Positions 32,024 to 40,246 of a stretch of 43,411 nucleotides of DNA are shown one piece after another (the first letter of the stretch is position 1; every line of letters starts with the position of its first letter). Both the position numbers and the translations under genes were made by a program. The notes below the pieces were generated by a model. That model made no database searches, was not told where the DNA came from, and was given only the letters and a program-made list of their open reading frames with translations. Source of the stretch: Candidatus Moraniibacteriota bacterium (GTDB taxonomy: Bacteria; Patescibacteriota; Minisyncoccia; Moranbacterales; UBA2206); the NCBI GenBank assembly GCA_030679985.1, contig JAUXSI010000036.1, positions 1 through 43,411 of the forward strand, in the 5' to 3' direction.

Positions 32024-32052
32024 AAAATAAGGCTATAAAAAGCCTTATTTTT
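32024..32052 (+). terminator. Second terminator after the structured element
   Basis: Arms AAAATAAGGCT (32024-32034) and AGCCTTATTTT (32041-32051) with a 6-nt loop and T-run. Its presence implies that the element upstream is, or was, transcribed. Confidence 0.8.
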
Positions 32053-32081
32053 TGTTTAAAATAGCTAACGCTATGTCACTA

Positions 32082-32110
32082 TTTACAAAATCATAAAAGT
32101 GTGCTAATAT
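32082..32110 (+). promoter_or_regulatory. Promoter of the secreted repeat protein
   Basis: TTTACA (32082-32087), a 17-nt spacer and TAATAT (32105-32110), with TGTGC upstream of the -10. Leader of about 70 nt to the ATG. Confidence 0.65.
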
Positions 32111-32188
32111 ATCAAGTCGGACCTTAACAATTCAACACCACATATTTTCCCCTTTTCACAAAACCCTACCACACAAAGGAGATGCGTA

Positions 32189-33280
32189 ATGAAAAAACTA
32201 GCCATAGCAATACTGTCAGTCTTATTGGTGAGTGCAACAGCCTATTCAGCAAGTTGGGAAATTTTAGGCGATCAAGGCTTCAATGATCATTATTCAACTA
32301 AACACAAGATAGCCGTTCACCCAAAAACTCAAGAAGTTTATGTGGCTTTCAAAGACTTTAATCATTCGAATAAGGCAACCGTAAAAAAATTCAATGGTTC
32401 GTCTTGGGAAGTTGTTGGCACCACAGGTTTCAGTATTGGAGAGATAGGAAATGGCAGGATTGGATTTACCTTCAATCCCCTAACTAATGAACCTTACTTA
32501 GCCTATGAAGACTGGTCCAATTCAAACAGGATAAGCGTCATGAGATTCAATGGCTCCTCCTGGACCAGTGTTGGTATTCCTGGATTCAGCAAGGGTCGCG
32601 TGACGGATATCAGCATCGCATTTAACCCAAAAACGAACGAACCTTATGTGGCATATGAGAGCGGGACTAAGATTACAGTCATGAAGTTCGATGGGCAATC
32701 ATGGATTAATGTTGGGAATCCAGAGTTTGGAGGAGCGGCTAATGAGTTTGTCTCAGGCGTAGACATTGCTTTCGATGCCAGTGAGCCGTATGTTACGTAT
32801 AGCATTCATAGCTCTGGAAGAATACTCGTAGTCAAGCTCCATGCGAACTCATGGATTGATTTTGGAAATACAGGGGCTAACTACGTCAATGTATTTACCC
32901 CCAGCATATTATTCCAACCCACGACCAATGTTCCATATGTGATTTACGGATATGATGGAGGCATCGAAGTAATTAAGTTCAATGGGGAATGGAAGAGTGT
33001 GGGCAAAGAAATATCTAATACCCATTCCTGGTTGGATATGTCTATGGGTTTTAATCCTAAAACCCAAGAACCCTACGTAGCGTTCCAGGACTATTCAAAA
33101 TATTTCAAGCTTACAGTGAAAAAATTTAATGGAAAATATTGGAGCCCGATAGATTTGCCAGGCTTTAGTTCAGGCGCGGTTAGCGATATAGCTATGACCT
33201 TCGACAAGAACGGCATTGCCTATATAACTTTCCACGACCATTCATTGGACAAATCTATTGTCATAAAATTAAATCCCTAA
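32189..33280 (+). CDS. Secreted beta-propeller-like repeat protein
   Basis: 363 aa with a clear Sec signal peptide (MKKLAIAILSVLLVSATAYS, likely cut after SA) and about seven repeats of 45-50 residues. Each has a pattern like FNPKTNEPYVAYED...ITVMKFNGSSW..VG..GFS, suggesting a seven-bladed propeller. Unlike most genes here it has a strong Shine-Dalgarno (AAAGGAGATG) before the ATG. It carries its own promoter and terminator, so it is a self-contained accessory gene beside tRNA-Gln. No catalytic motif is seen; a binding or surface role is likely. Confidence 0.85.
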   Translation: MKKLAIAILSVLLVSATAYSASWEILGDQGFNDHYSTKHKIAVHPKTQEVYVAFKDFNHSNKATVKKFNGSSWEVVGTTGFSIGEIGNGRIGFTFNPLTNEPYLAYEDWSNSNRISVMRFNGSSWTSVGIPGFSKGRVTDISIAFNPKTNEPYVAYESGTKITVMKFDGQSWINVGNPEFGGAANEFVSGVDIAFDASEPYVTYSIHSSGRILVVKLHANSWIDFGNTGANYVNVFTPSILFQPTTNVPYVIYGYDGGIEVIKFNGEWKSVGKEISNTHSWLDMSMGFNPKTQEPYVAFQDYSKYFKLTVKKFNGKYWSPIDLPGFSSGAVSDIAMTFDKNGIAYITFHDHSLDKSIVIKLNP

Positions 33281-33310
33281 ATGCAAAGTGACTTAGCAAG
33301 TCGCGCAACG

Positions 33311-33341
33311 AGAGTGAGCCTGAAAGCCTCACTCTTTTTTT
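33311..33341 (+). terminator. Terminator of the repeat-protein gene
   Basis: GAGTGAG/CTCACTC stem in 33311-33335 with a T7 run. It lies 30 bp after the stop. Confidence 0.85.
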
Positions 33342-33602
33342 ATTTGTAAAATTTCGATAAAAAAACAATCCGAAGACCGTTACTATGTTCATGGATTTCC
33401 GGCCATGCCCCGCTAAAAAGCAGAGTTTAGGTCAATTTAGTTGTTATTTATATTTTGCCTTATTTTAAGATAAAAATCAATACCTTAATATTCTTAGAAA
33501 ACAAAAAGACTGATTAACTAAATCAGTCTAATGCGATTTTATTCAAACAATAATCAAACGCTCATACACAATTATTTATTATTTGACAAAGATAAGGGAA
33601 AG

Positions 33603-34247
33603 CTATCGTGCATATGTAGCTCTCATCATTTGCTCTGCTAAATAAGCGTGTGCCACCAAGTTGGATGGATTTTTCTTTTTAGCCTTCAAAATAATATCTA
33701 TTTTATCAGTCGACACAACAATTAAACCAATATTATGCTTTTTTAATAAATCTAAATCAACCCTATGGGAAAATTTCTCACTTATAGCCAAATAACTTTC
33801 ATGAGAATATGTTTTATATCTTAAGGCCTGATAAAATCCACCCTTCCAATCTGCCAATTTAGCTTCTATTGATATTATTTCTTTTATAGGGGAGGTGTAT
33901 GTATTTTTAACAAAAAATTCATCTTCGTTAATTTTTTCTAATATTTCATTTTTTACCAAAAGATTAATTAAATTTAATACCTGCTTTTTAGTAAGGAATG
34001 TATCTTCACAAAATTTTTTAATCTCTATTTTTTTATTTTTTCTATTAAAATATTTTAAAACCGTAAATACATCATCGTAATCCAATGCCATGGCATCCCT
34101 GTTATTTATTTTTTCAGTAACAAATACTAGATCAGCAATTCCATTTCCACTATTAAATTCACTTACAAAATGTCCGTCTGATATCTGATACTTTTCGGAT
34201 AGATATTTCCTTAATATAGGAATCATTTCTTTTTCGAAGTTAAACAT
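33603..34247 (-). CDS. PD-(D/E)XK-like protein with inserted helical/HTH region
   Basis: 214 aa, AT-rich. The N-terminus (EFNSGNGIADLVFV, Asp39) and the later IISIEAKLADWKGGFYQALR (Glu128, Lys130, Gln140) give the D...ExK...Q pattern of PD-(D/E)XK enzymes. Between them, about 55-115 looks like a winged helix (VFTVLKYFNRKNKKIEIKKF, LTKKQVLNLINLLVKNEIL). A C-terminal strand-rich part follows (HNIGLIVVSTDKIDIIL). It overlaps the end of the kinase gene by 8 bp, so it is the second gene of a coupled pair. It could be a nuclease effector or a non-catalytic DNA sensor. Confidence 0.75.
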   Translation of the reverse strand: MFNFEKEMIPILRKYLSEKYQISDGHFVSEFNSGNGIADLVFVTEKINNRDAMALDYDDVFTVLKYFNRKNKKIEIKKFCEDTFLTKKQVLNLINLLVKNEILEKINEDEFFVKNTYTSPIKEIISIEAKLADWKGGFYQALRYKTYSHESYLAISEKFSHRVDLDLLKKHNIGLIVVSTDKIDIILKAKKKNPSNLVAHAYLAEQMMRATYAR

Positions 34248-36318
34248 AATATTTTTCTTTTAATTTAGTAAAAACATTCTTCCACTTATTTAAGAATAAG
34301 TAGTCATCAGATTTAAAGACACTCCGAAGATTATTGTAATTTGTTAGTGCATCATCTATCCTTAGTAAAAACGCGTCTACCTTATCATTTTGGCTAAGAG
34401 ACTCCATTTTATTAATTTCACTATAAATATTCTCCAAAAAATGCAAATTGGCATTCTTATCTTTTATAATTTCAGGATTAGACTTACCATTACAATAATA
34501 ACAGCTACATGTACCAATAACATTTGCAATTTCATCAAATTTTGTTGGTGTCCTTCTATTAATAGATATTGTACTTAATAATTCTGGAAAAAAATATCTA
34601 ACATACATATTGTACGATTCACTAGTCTCACTGTATAAGCCCTCATAGAAACTTTCAAACCTAGCTGTTCCCGAAGTGAAACTACTGATGCCAAATGACA
34701 ACAATCCTATGCCTAAGCCAGCATTAACTCTTCCTGCAATAACAGGTTTTTTAGTCCACATCTGAAGTTCAATTAAAAAATCTATATAATTATACAATGT
34801 TGTCTCAGGTGTTTTATTATCAATACAATCTGCATAAATAAGAAATCCATCCGTATCAAAAGAAGATAAAACATTTAGAAAGTGTTTTTTTGAGCGTTTG
34901 TCATTGAGAAAATCAGCTCTTATACACACGCCCATATAAATCTCCTTATCAGGGGAAAAACTATCCCTATAATCTATACTTTCTTTCGCCAATTTGCAGT
35001 CAAGATCAAACCACTCAGCTATTAAATTACGATCTGGACCAAATCCAACTGATGAATTATGGATATAATGAAAAGGTGAAACTAGGCTTGTAGCATCTAA
35101 TTCAATCTGCTTGTCAATAACTTTTTTTACATATACTTTTTGATCTGAATAATGCCTCAAAGTTTCTGGAGTAATCACACTATAATCAGTAGGCGCATAA
35201 GGAAGTTCGCGAACACCTCTTGTTTCAGCATAAGCTGGATATGCCAAGCGAACAGTTGCTGGATCTATAATAATTTTAATATTTTCATCTTTTTGAATTT
35301 TTTCTTTTAGTCCTGGCTGATTTACTTCTAAATTAGCCGGGAAATCAACCCAACCAAAATCCTTATTTCTATCTGTGAATTCCTCTAGAACTGATTTATC
35401 ATTATATAACCTAAGAATAAATCTTGGTGACAAATCGTATTTTTTTATTTTACCATTTCCAGCTACAGCATCAATCGTATCTAAAACTTCCTTTATCTTA
35501 GTAAATCGTTGATATGGATTTTTTTCAAGCAACTTTAAAATTATATTTTCAATTTTATTGCTGATCTCATGATTCCTCCTCCTTGGGGGAATTGCGGGAT
35601 CATTTTTTATTTTATCAAGCAATTCTGGCTGATACTGAAAATCATATGGAAAAAATCCAGTTAGCATCTCATATAAAATAACCCCGGCTGTATATAAATC
35701 ACTTCGCTTGTCTATGTGCTTACTATCAGTAATCTGCTCTGGAGACATATATGGACCAGTTCCAAATACCTCACCAGTACTTGTAATCGAGGTAAAATCG
35801 ATAACTTTTGAAATTCCAAAATCAACTATTTTTATCCTTCCATTATTCTGCACCAAAATATTTTCAGGCTTCAAATCTCTATGAATAATTCCAATATCTT
35901 CACCATCTCCTCTTAAATTATGAAGGTAATCTAATCCCTCTAAAATTTGCTTAAACAATATCACCGCATCTTCTTCTTTCAATTTTTCATTTTCATTTAG
36001 AATTTCTCTTAAATTCTTCCCATCAATATATTCCATTACTAGAAAAAAATTCTTACCAGCCTCATCTTCAATAACAAAGTCATCTATATATCTTACAAGG
36101 AGTTCATGAGAAACAGACTTCATGATGTCAATCTCTCTTTGCAATCTATTGTCCTTCTCCCCATGCTTTTTGAATTCCCTTAATAAATAGTCTTCATTAA
36201 AAATCTTAATAGCATAAGTAAATTCATCTTTTGTAGCTTTATAAACTGCGCCAAATCCTCCCTTATTTATAAAAGAATCTATTCTGTATCCATTTATTGT
36301 TTGATTCAATAGTTGCAT
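34240..36318 (-). CDS. Ser/Thr protein kinase fused to a TGT-like zinc-site domain
   Basis: 692 aa. Residues 10-290 are a complete Hanks-type kinase: GGFGAVY (20-26), Lys38 in AIK, HRDLKPEN (146-153), DFG (166-168), GTGPYMSPEQ. The remaining 400 residues have no TM. They contain alternating strand/helix segments (VCIRADFLND, DGFLIYADCI, KPVIAGRVNAGLGIGLLSFG) and a CSCYYC motif (Cys604, 606, 609) with His626 and LHFLENIYSEI. This resembles the zinc site of tRNA-guanine transglycosylases/DpdA (C-x-C-x2-C...H), though with a shorter gap to His. No obvious TGT catalytic Asp is assignable. It overlaps the PD-(D/E)XK-like gene. Confidence 0.8.
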   Translation of the reverse strand: MQLLNQTINGYRIDSFINKGGFGAVYKATKDEFTYAIKIFNEDYLLREFKKHGEKDNRLQREIDIMKSVSHELLVRYIDDFVIEDEAGKNFFLVMEYIDGKNLREILNENEKLKEEDAVILFKQILEGLDYLHNLRGDGEDIGIIHRDLKPENILVQNNGRIKIVDFGISKVIDFTSITSTGEVFGTGPYMSPEQITDSKHIDKRSDLYTAGVILYEMLTGFFPYDFQYQPELLDKIKNDPAIPPRRRNHEISNKIENIILKLLEKNPYQRFTKIKEVLDTIDAVAGNGKIKKYDLSPRFILRLYNDKSVLEEFTDRNKDFGWVDFPANLEVNQPGLKEKIQKDENIKIIIDPATVRLAYPAYAETRGVRELPYAPTDYSVITPETLRHYSDQKVYVKKVIDKQIELDATSLVSPFHYIHNSSVGFGPDRNLIAEWFDLDCKLAKESIDYRDSFSPDKEIYMGVCIRADFLNDKRSKKHFLNVLSSFDTDGFLIYADCIDNKTPETTLYNYIDFLIELQMWTKKPVIAGRVNAGLGIGLLSFGISSFTSGTARFESFYEGLYSETSESYNMYVRYFFPELLSTISINRRTPTKFDEIANVIGTCSCYYCNGKSNPEIIKDKNANLHFLENIYSEINKMESLSQNDKVDAFLLRIDDALTNYNNLRSVFKSDDYLFLNKWKNVFTKLKEKYYV

Positions 36319-36621
36319 AACAATTCTATTATTTAAATAATATGTCTACAAATTAATTATAGCATTTTTTTTATTTAATTAATATGGGGTCATTTCCTAT
36401 GGCGAAACAAGGAAAATAGCAAATCTCCGCCCTAGTGCCGTCAAGGTCGTTTCGCAAAGCCCCACTCTCTTGACTGCGGGCGGATCGATTTGCAAAAGGC
36501 CAGCTAAGCAAAAAATGGATTTTTTGCTATCGCCAACAAGGTACCAAAAGAGAAGAAAAAAAGCCTAGTGATAGCAATAAGATTCGATGATATAAGTTCG
36601 GACAGCGTCCCACATGGTCAA
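36319..36621. other. Intergenic border of the accessory region
   Basis: About 300 bases without a gene. They change from AT-rich (next to the kinase) to mixed composition. The AT-rich start would hold the kinase promoter. No repeat of the tRNA-Gln 3' end is seen here, so a right attachment site is not supported. Confidence 0.45.
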
Positions 36622-36664
36622 CAAATTAAAAAACAAGACATCAAAAGTCTTGTTTTTTAATTTG
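36622..36664. terminator. Long perfect terminator hairpin after the SulP gene
   Basis: 18-bp perfect arms (36622-36639 and 36647-36664) with a 7-nt loop. The core AAAACAAGAC...GTCTTGTTTT is shared with the hairpin at 38473-38500 on the other side of the gene. It works in either direction; here it ends the minus-strand transporter gene 34 bp after its stop. Confidence 0.85.
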
Positions 36665-36697
36665 TATCCTACCATACCGGCACTTGGTTATAGAACA

Positions 36698-38446
36698 TTA
36701 TTTGATTTTTTCACCGCATTCGTAGAAAATTTTGTGCGGACATTCTTTGCATTTGCCGGCATCCAATTTTTCCACGATGTATTTTATCGCGTCAGGCTTG
36801 GAATTGAAGATATTGCCTTCTCCTAGCGCTTTGACCAGGCCGTATTTCTGCAACTTTTCATATACAGGCTTGTTCACGTTGCTGATGTAGAGATCTCCGC
36901 CCTTGCCGCGGTATATTTTCATCTGCTCGATCAACATATCGATGCCCGCCAAATCGATCGAACTCACCCCGCTAAAGACGATCAACAGGTTCTTCTGATC
37001 CGGGTAGCGCTTCTGGAGATTGCCTAATTCCTGCTCGATATTGCTTACCGAGCCGAAAAAGATCGCTCCGTCGATTTTTATGATCGACAGTTGCGGACAC
37101 TTGGGCAGATCGCAGGAAGCGATGAACTTATGGTTAGGATGCGACGGATCAGGCGTCAGGCAGATGACCAGGGGCTTTGAGGTGCGCCGCAGATATAGCG
37201 TGACTGACAGGAATACGCCGACAAAAATAGCGAACTCAAGCTCTAGAAACAAGGTTGAAAGAAAAGTGACCAGCAGCAATCCGATTTCCCCCTTGCTTGA
37301 TCTGGCGATATGGCGGATATGGCGGAAATCGATAAGTCCCCAAGCCACCAAAAACAAGATGCCCGCCATCACAGCTACCGGCAAAAATTTCGCCAATGAC
37401 GCGACAAACAGGATAATTATGCCTAAAAAAACAGCGGCAAAAATGGAAGCCAGCGGGGTTTTGGCTCCCGACTCATAATTCAATCCGCTCCGATTAAAAG
37501 AACCGCTGGCCGGATAGGCGGAAAAAAAGCTTCCGACCAAATTAGACATTCCCTGTCCGATGACTTCCTGGTTGCCGTCGATACGCTGGCCGGAACGCAA
37601 GGCCACCGCGCGGGAAATAGCGATCGCTTCGGTCAGGGCCAGCATCGTGATCGCGAGCGCCGGAGAAGCGATTTGCCTCAGGACCGCCGGATCGAAGCTT
37701 GGCATAGAAAGCGGCGGCAAAGCCGCCGGCAAAGCCCCGACCGTTTTGATGCCGGTCACCCCGAAACCGAAGTGATCGTTCATCAAAAGTCCGACCAGAC
37801 TGCCGACGAGCATCGCCGGGATCATATAGGGGAACTTCGGCCAAAACTTCTTTATGATGATGCCGGAAAGCAGTGTCGCCAGTCCGACGATCAATACGAA
37901 ATGGTTTATGGTATCGAATTTTGTAATGAAGATGTGGATCGTTTCATAGAAAGAACTGCCTTGTGGCACACTGATGCCGAAAAAATTCTTGATCTGGCTC
38001 GACATGATCAGGATGCTCGCGCCGGCCGTAAAACCGACCACGACGGTGTGCGAGATGAAATTGAGCAGTTTTCCGACTTTCATCCAGCCCATCAAAAGCT
38101 GGATTAGGCCGACCACGAAAGTCAGGGTCAGGGCCAATTTGACATATTCCGCCGTACCGACGCTCGCCAACGGGCTGATCGAAGCGAAAACCACGAGCGA
38201 AATGGCGGTAGTCGGTCCGGAAACCAAATGGCGGGAAGAACCCCAGAGCGCCGCGATGATCGCTGGAACGATCGCCGAATATAATCCGTATTCGGGCGGC
38301 AACCCGGCAATCGTAGCGAAGGCGACACCTTGAGGCAAAACGATCACCGCGCCGATAAACCCGGCGATGATGTCGCTTTGCAAGCTCGCGCGCGTTATCG
38401 TATTTTTCCATTTGATGAACGGGAATATCCTTTCTAATTTTGGCAT
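36698..38446 (-). CDS. SulP-family anion transporter with STAS domain
   Basis: 582 aa from Met at 38446; upstream codons of the open frame lie within the ftsX terminator and are rejected. About 11-12 TM helices (first: IAGFIGAVIVLPQGVAFATI, the SulP signature region), then NRSGLNYESGAKTPLASIFA, and a C-terminal STAS domain (IIKIDGAIFFGSVSNIEQEL; SSIDLAGIDML). The tail has a Cys cluster, CKECPHKIFYEC. Members move sulfate, bicarbonate or other anions, often with Na+ or H+; substrate not determined. Confidence 0.92.
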   Translation of the reverse strand: MPKLERIFPFIKWKNTITRASLQSDIIAGFIGAVIVLPQGVAFATIAGLPPEYGLYSAIVPAIIAALWGSSRHLVSGPTTAISLVVFASISPLASVGTAEYVKLALTLTFVVGLIQLLMGWMKVGKLLNFISHTVVVGFTAGASILIMSSQIKNFFGISVPQGSSFYETIHIFITKFDTINHFVLIVGLATLLSGIIIKKFWPKFPYMIPAMLVGSLVGLLMNDHFGFGVTGIKTVGALPAALPPLSMPSFDPAVLRQIASPALAITMLALTEAIAISRAVALRSGQRIDGNQEVIGQGMSNLVGSFFSAYPASGSFNRSGLNYESGAKTPLASIFAAVFLGIIILFVASLAKFLPVAVMAGILFLVAWGLIDFRHIRHIARSSKGEIGLLLVTFLSTLFLELEFAIFVGVFLSVTLYLRRTSKPLVICLTPDPSHPNHKFIASCDLPKCPQLSIIKIDGAIFFGSVSNIEQELGNLQKRYPDQKNLLIVFSGVSSIDLAGIDMLIEQMKIYRGKGGDLYISNVNKPVYEKLQKYGLVKALGEGNIFNSKPDAIKYIVEKLDAGKCKECPHKIFYECGEKIK

Positions 38447-38457
38447 ATTGTTTATTT

Positions 38458-38500
38458 GAATGATAAAAAAATAAAAACAAGACTTAGAGGTCTTGTTTTT
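38458..38500 (-). terminator. Terminator of the ftsE-ftsX operon
   Basis: AAAAACAAGAC (38473-38483), loop TTAGAG and GTCTTGTTTTT (38490-38500), with a long T-rich run on the minus strand down to about 38462. It separates ftsX from the SulP gene, whose ATG is only about 27 bp beyond the hairpin. Confidence 0.8.
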
Positions 38501-38575
38501 AAATATACTCTTTCGGATAATTTTTGACAACCCCCATCAGTGCCGGCCTGTCCGGGATTTCGAGCCGAATAATCA

Positions 38576-39484
38576 TCACACCTTCAAATACTTTCTCATC
38601 GCGATCAGGCTGCCGATTACGCCCAAAAATACGCCCAGCGCCGCCTGTCCGCCCAGCAGTATCCCGAAATTATTGAAATAGAATTCAACTAGGTTGCTTG
38701 ACGGAATCGCCGAAGAAACATAAGGCGTCACGAATCTCACGGAAATAAATAGGATCAGCATCGAAAAAACCGTTCCCATCACGCCATAAATGACGCCTTC
38801 GAATATGAACGGCATCCGGATGAAATAATTCGAAGCACCGACCAGCCGCATAATCTCGATTTCCTGCTTATGGGTATAAATCGTGATTCTGACCGCATTG
38901 AAAGTGATGAGCAGGGAGATGGCGGCGAACAATATGCCCAAGCTAGTGCCGATTTTTTTGATTGTCGCGACGATACTGTTCAATCTGTCGATGATTTCCT
39001 TGTTTTTACCATAATTTATCCGGCTGATCTCACTGAAAAAAGCAGCTTGGTTGATATGGTCAGAAATCGCCTGGTACCGGGTCGGGTCGCCGGCCTTGAC
39101 GACCAGTGAAGCCAGCAGCGGATTGCCGCCTATCTCATCCAGCGATTGCAGGATGATCGGCTCGGAAGCGTTGTTTTTCTTAAAATCCTCCAAAGCCTGT
39201 TCTTTGGAAACATATCTGACGGATTGAACTTCATTGAAACCCTCCAAATCCGCCTTGACTTCCGCGATGGTCTGCTCTGACACGTCCGGCTTGAAATAGA
39301 TGCTGATATTCACTTTGCCCTGGACGTCTTTCATTATGCTGTTGGCCGTGGAAGTGACCACGAAAAAAACGCTCAAAACGTAGAGGGAAAGGATCAGAAT
39401 ACTTACGGTCGCGATCGAAAGCCAGCCATTGCGGATAAAATTTTGGATCGCTTCCCGGAATGTCCGCCTGATTGTTAAAAACAT
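38576..39484 (-). CDS. ftsX: Cell division protein FtsX
   Basis: 302 aa from Met at 39484 (MFLTIRRTFREAIQNF); the longer open frame upstream is the shadow of ftsE. One N-terminal TM (SIATVSILILSLYVLSVFFV), an extracytoplasmic domain (ISIYFKPDVSEQTIAEVKAD…VRYVSKEQAL), and three C-terminal TMs, the standard FtsX topology. With FtsE it forms the ABC-type complex that activates septal hydrolases, plausibly the EnvC-like M23 protein at 4.3-5.6 kb. It begins 22 bp after ftsE. Confidence 0.94.
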   Translation of the reverse strand: MFLTIRRTFREAIQNFIRNGWLSIATVSILILSLYVLSVFFVVTSTANSIMKDVQGKVNISIYFKPDVSEQTIAEVKADLEGFNEVQSVRYVSKEQALEDFKKNNASEPIILQSLDEIGGNPLLASLVVKAGDPTRYQAISDHINQAAFFSEISRINYGKNKEIIDRLNSIVATIKKIGTSLGILFAAISLLITFNAVRITIYTHKQEIEIMRLVGASNYFIRMPFIFEGVIYGVMGTVFSMLILFISVRFVTPYVSSAIPSSNLVEFYFNNFGILLGGQAALGVFLGVIGSLIAMRKYLKV

Positions 39485-39506
39485 AGGATTTTGATTGATG
39501 TTTATT

Positions 39507-40190
39507 TTATGAAGCTTTGTATTTTCCCTTGGCGCAATCGACGATGATTTTGCCATTATCCAAAACCAGCACGCGCCTGTTGACCTTGTCCACGATATCC
39601 TTATCATGGCTGGCCAAAACAACCGTCGTGCCCAACTCATTTATCCGCATCAGCAACTGGACGATCTCGAGCGAAGTGACAGGATCAAGATTGCCGGTCG
39701 GTTCATCGGCGATGATCACCATTGGCGCATGCACCAAGGCGCGTGCGATCGCCACCTTCTGCTGTTCGCCACCGCTCAATTGGTTGGGATATTTTTTCAT
39801 CTTCTCGCCCATACTGACGATATCCAAAATTTGTTGGACGTTTTCTTGTATTTCTTCGTCAGGAATGCCGGCGACCTCCAACGCGTAGGCCACGTTCTCA
39901 AAAACCGTCTTTCTCGGAAGCAGTTTGAAATCTTGGAAAATCATCCCGATATTCCTGCGGTGGTAAGGCAGCTTTCTGCGACTGAGGTTATTCAGAAGAC
40001 TGGAATTGAAATAAACCTCGCCACTGGTAGCCATCTCTTCCGCATAAATCAATTTTAACAGCGTCGATTTTCCGGAACCGCTTTGCCCCACGACCGAAAC
40101 GAATTCACCTTCGTGGATTTCCAGATTGATATCTTCAAGAGCGGGGAAATCCCCCTTATAAACTTTGGAAACTGAATCGAATTTTATCAT
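39507..40190 (-). CDS. ftsE: Cell division ATPase FtsE
   Basis: 227-aa ABC ATPase. Walker [10 protein letters not shown] (36-44), Q-loop in [11 protein letters not shown], signature LSGGEQQK, Walker B MVIIADEP followed by TGNLDP, and the H-loop SHD. These are the typical FtsE motifs. It energises FtsX signalling to periplasmic or wall hydrolases. First gene of the ftsEX pair, about 56 bp after the prfB stop. Confidence 0.95.
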   Translation of the reverse strand: MIKFDSVSKVYKGDFPALEDINLEIHEGEFVSVVGQSGSGKSTLLKLIYAEEMATSGEVYFNSSLLNNLSRRKLPYHRRNIGMIFQDFKLLPRKTVFENVAYALEVAGIPDEEIQENVQQILDIVSMGEKMKKYPNQLSGGEQQKVAIARALVHAPMVIIADEPTGNLDPVTSLEIVQLLMRINELGTTVVLASHDKDIVDKVNRRVLVLDNGKIIVDCAKGKYKAS

Positions 40191-40246
40191 TTTTTTTCGT
40201 TCTTCGTTTGTATTTTTATTTAACGGAAGCGCATCTGCATTCTACA

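Noticed and set aside
34240-34800. Calling the kinase C-terminal domain an active tRNA-guanine transglycosylase
   Set aside because: Only the zinc-site pattern and general fold cues are visible; catalytic aspartates cannot be assigned.
38447-38530. Longer start for the SulP gene
   Set aside because: It would translate through the ftsX terminator hairpin; family homology begins at MPKLERIF.
39485-39640. Longer start for ftsX
   Set aside because: The added residues are the ftsE gene read in another frame.
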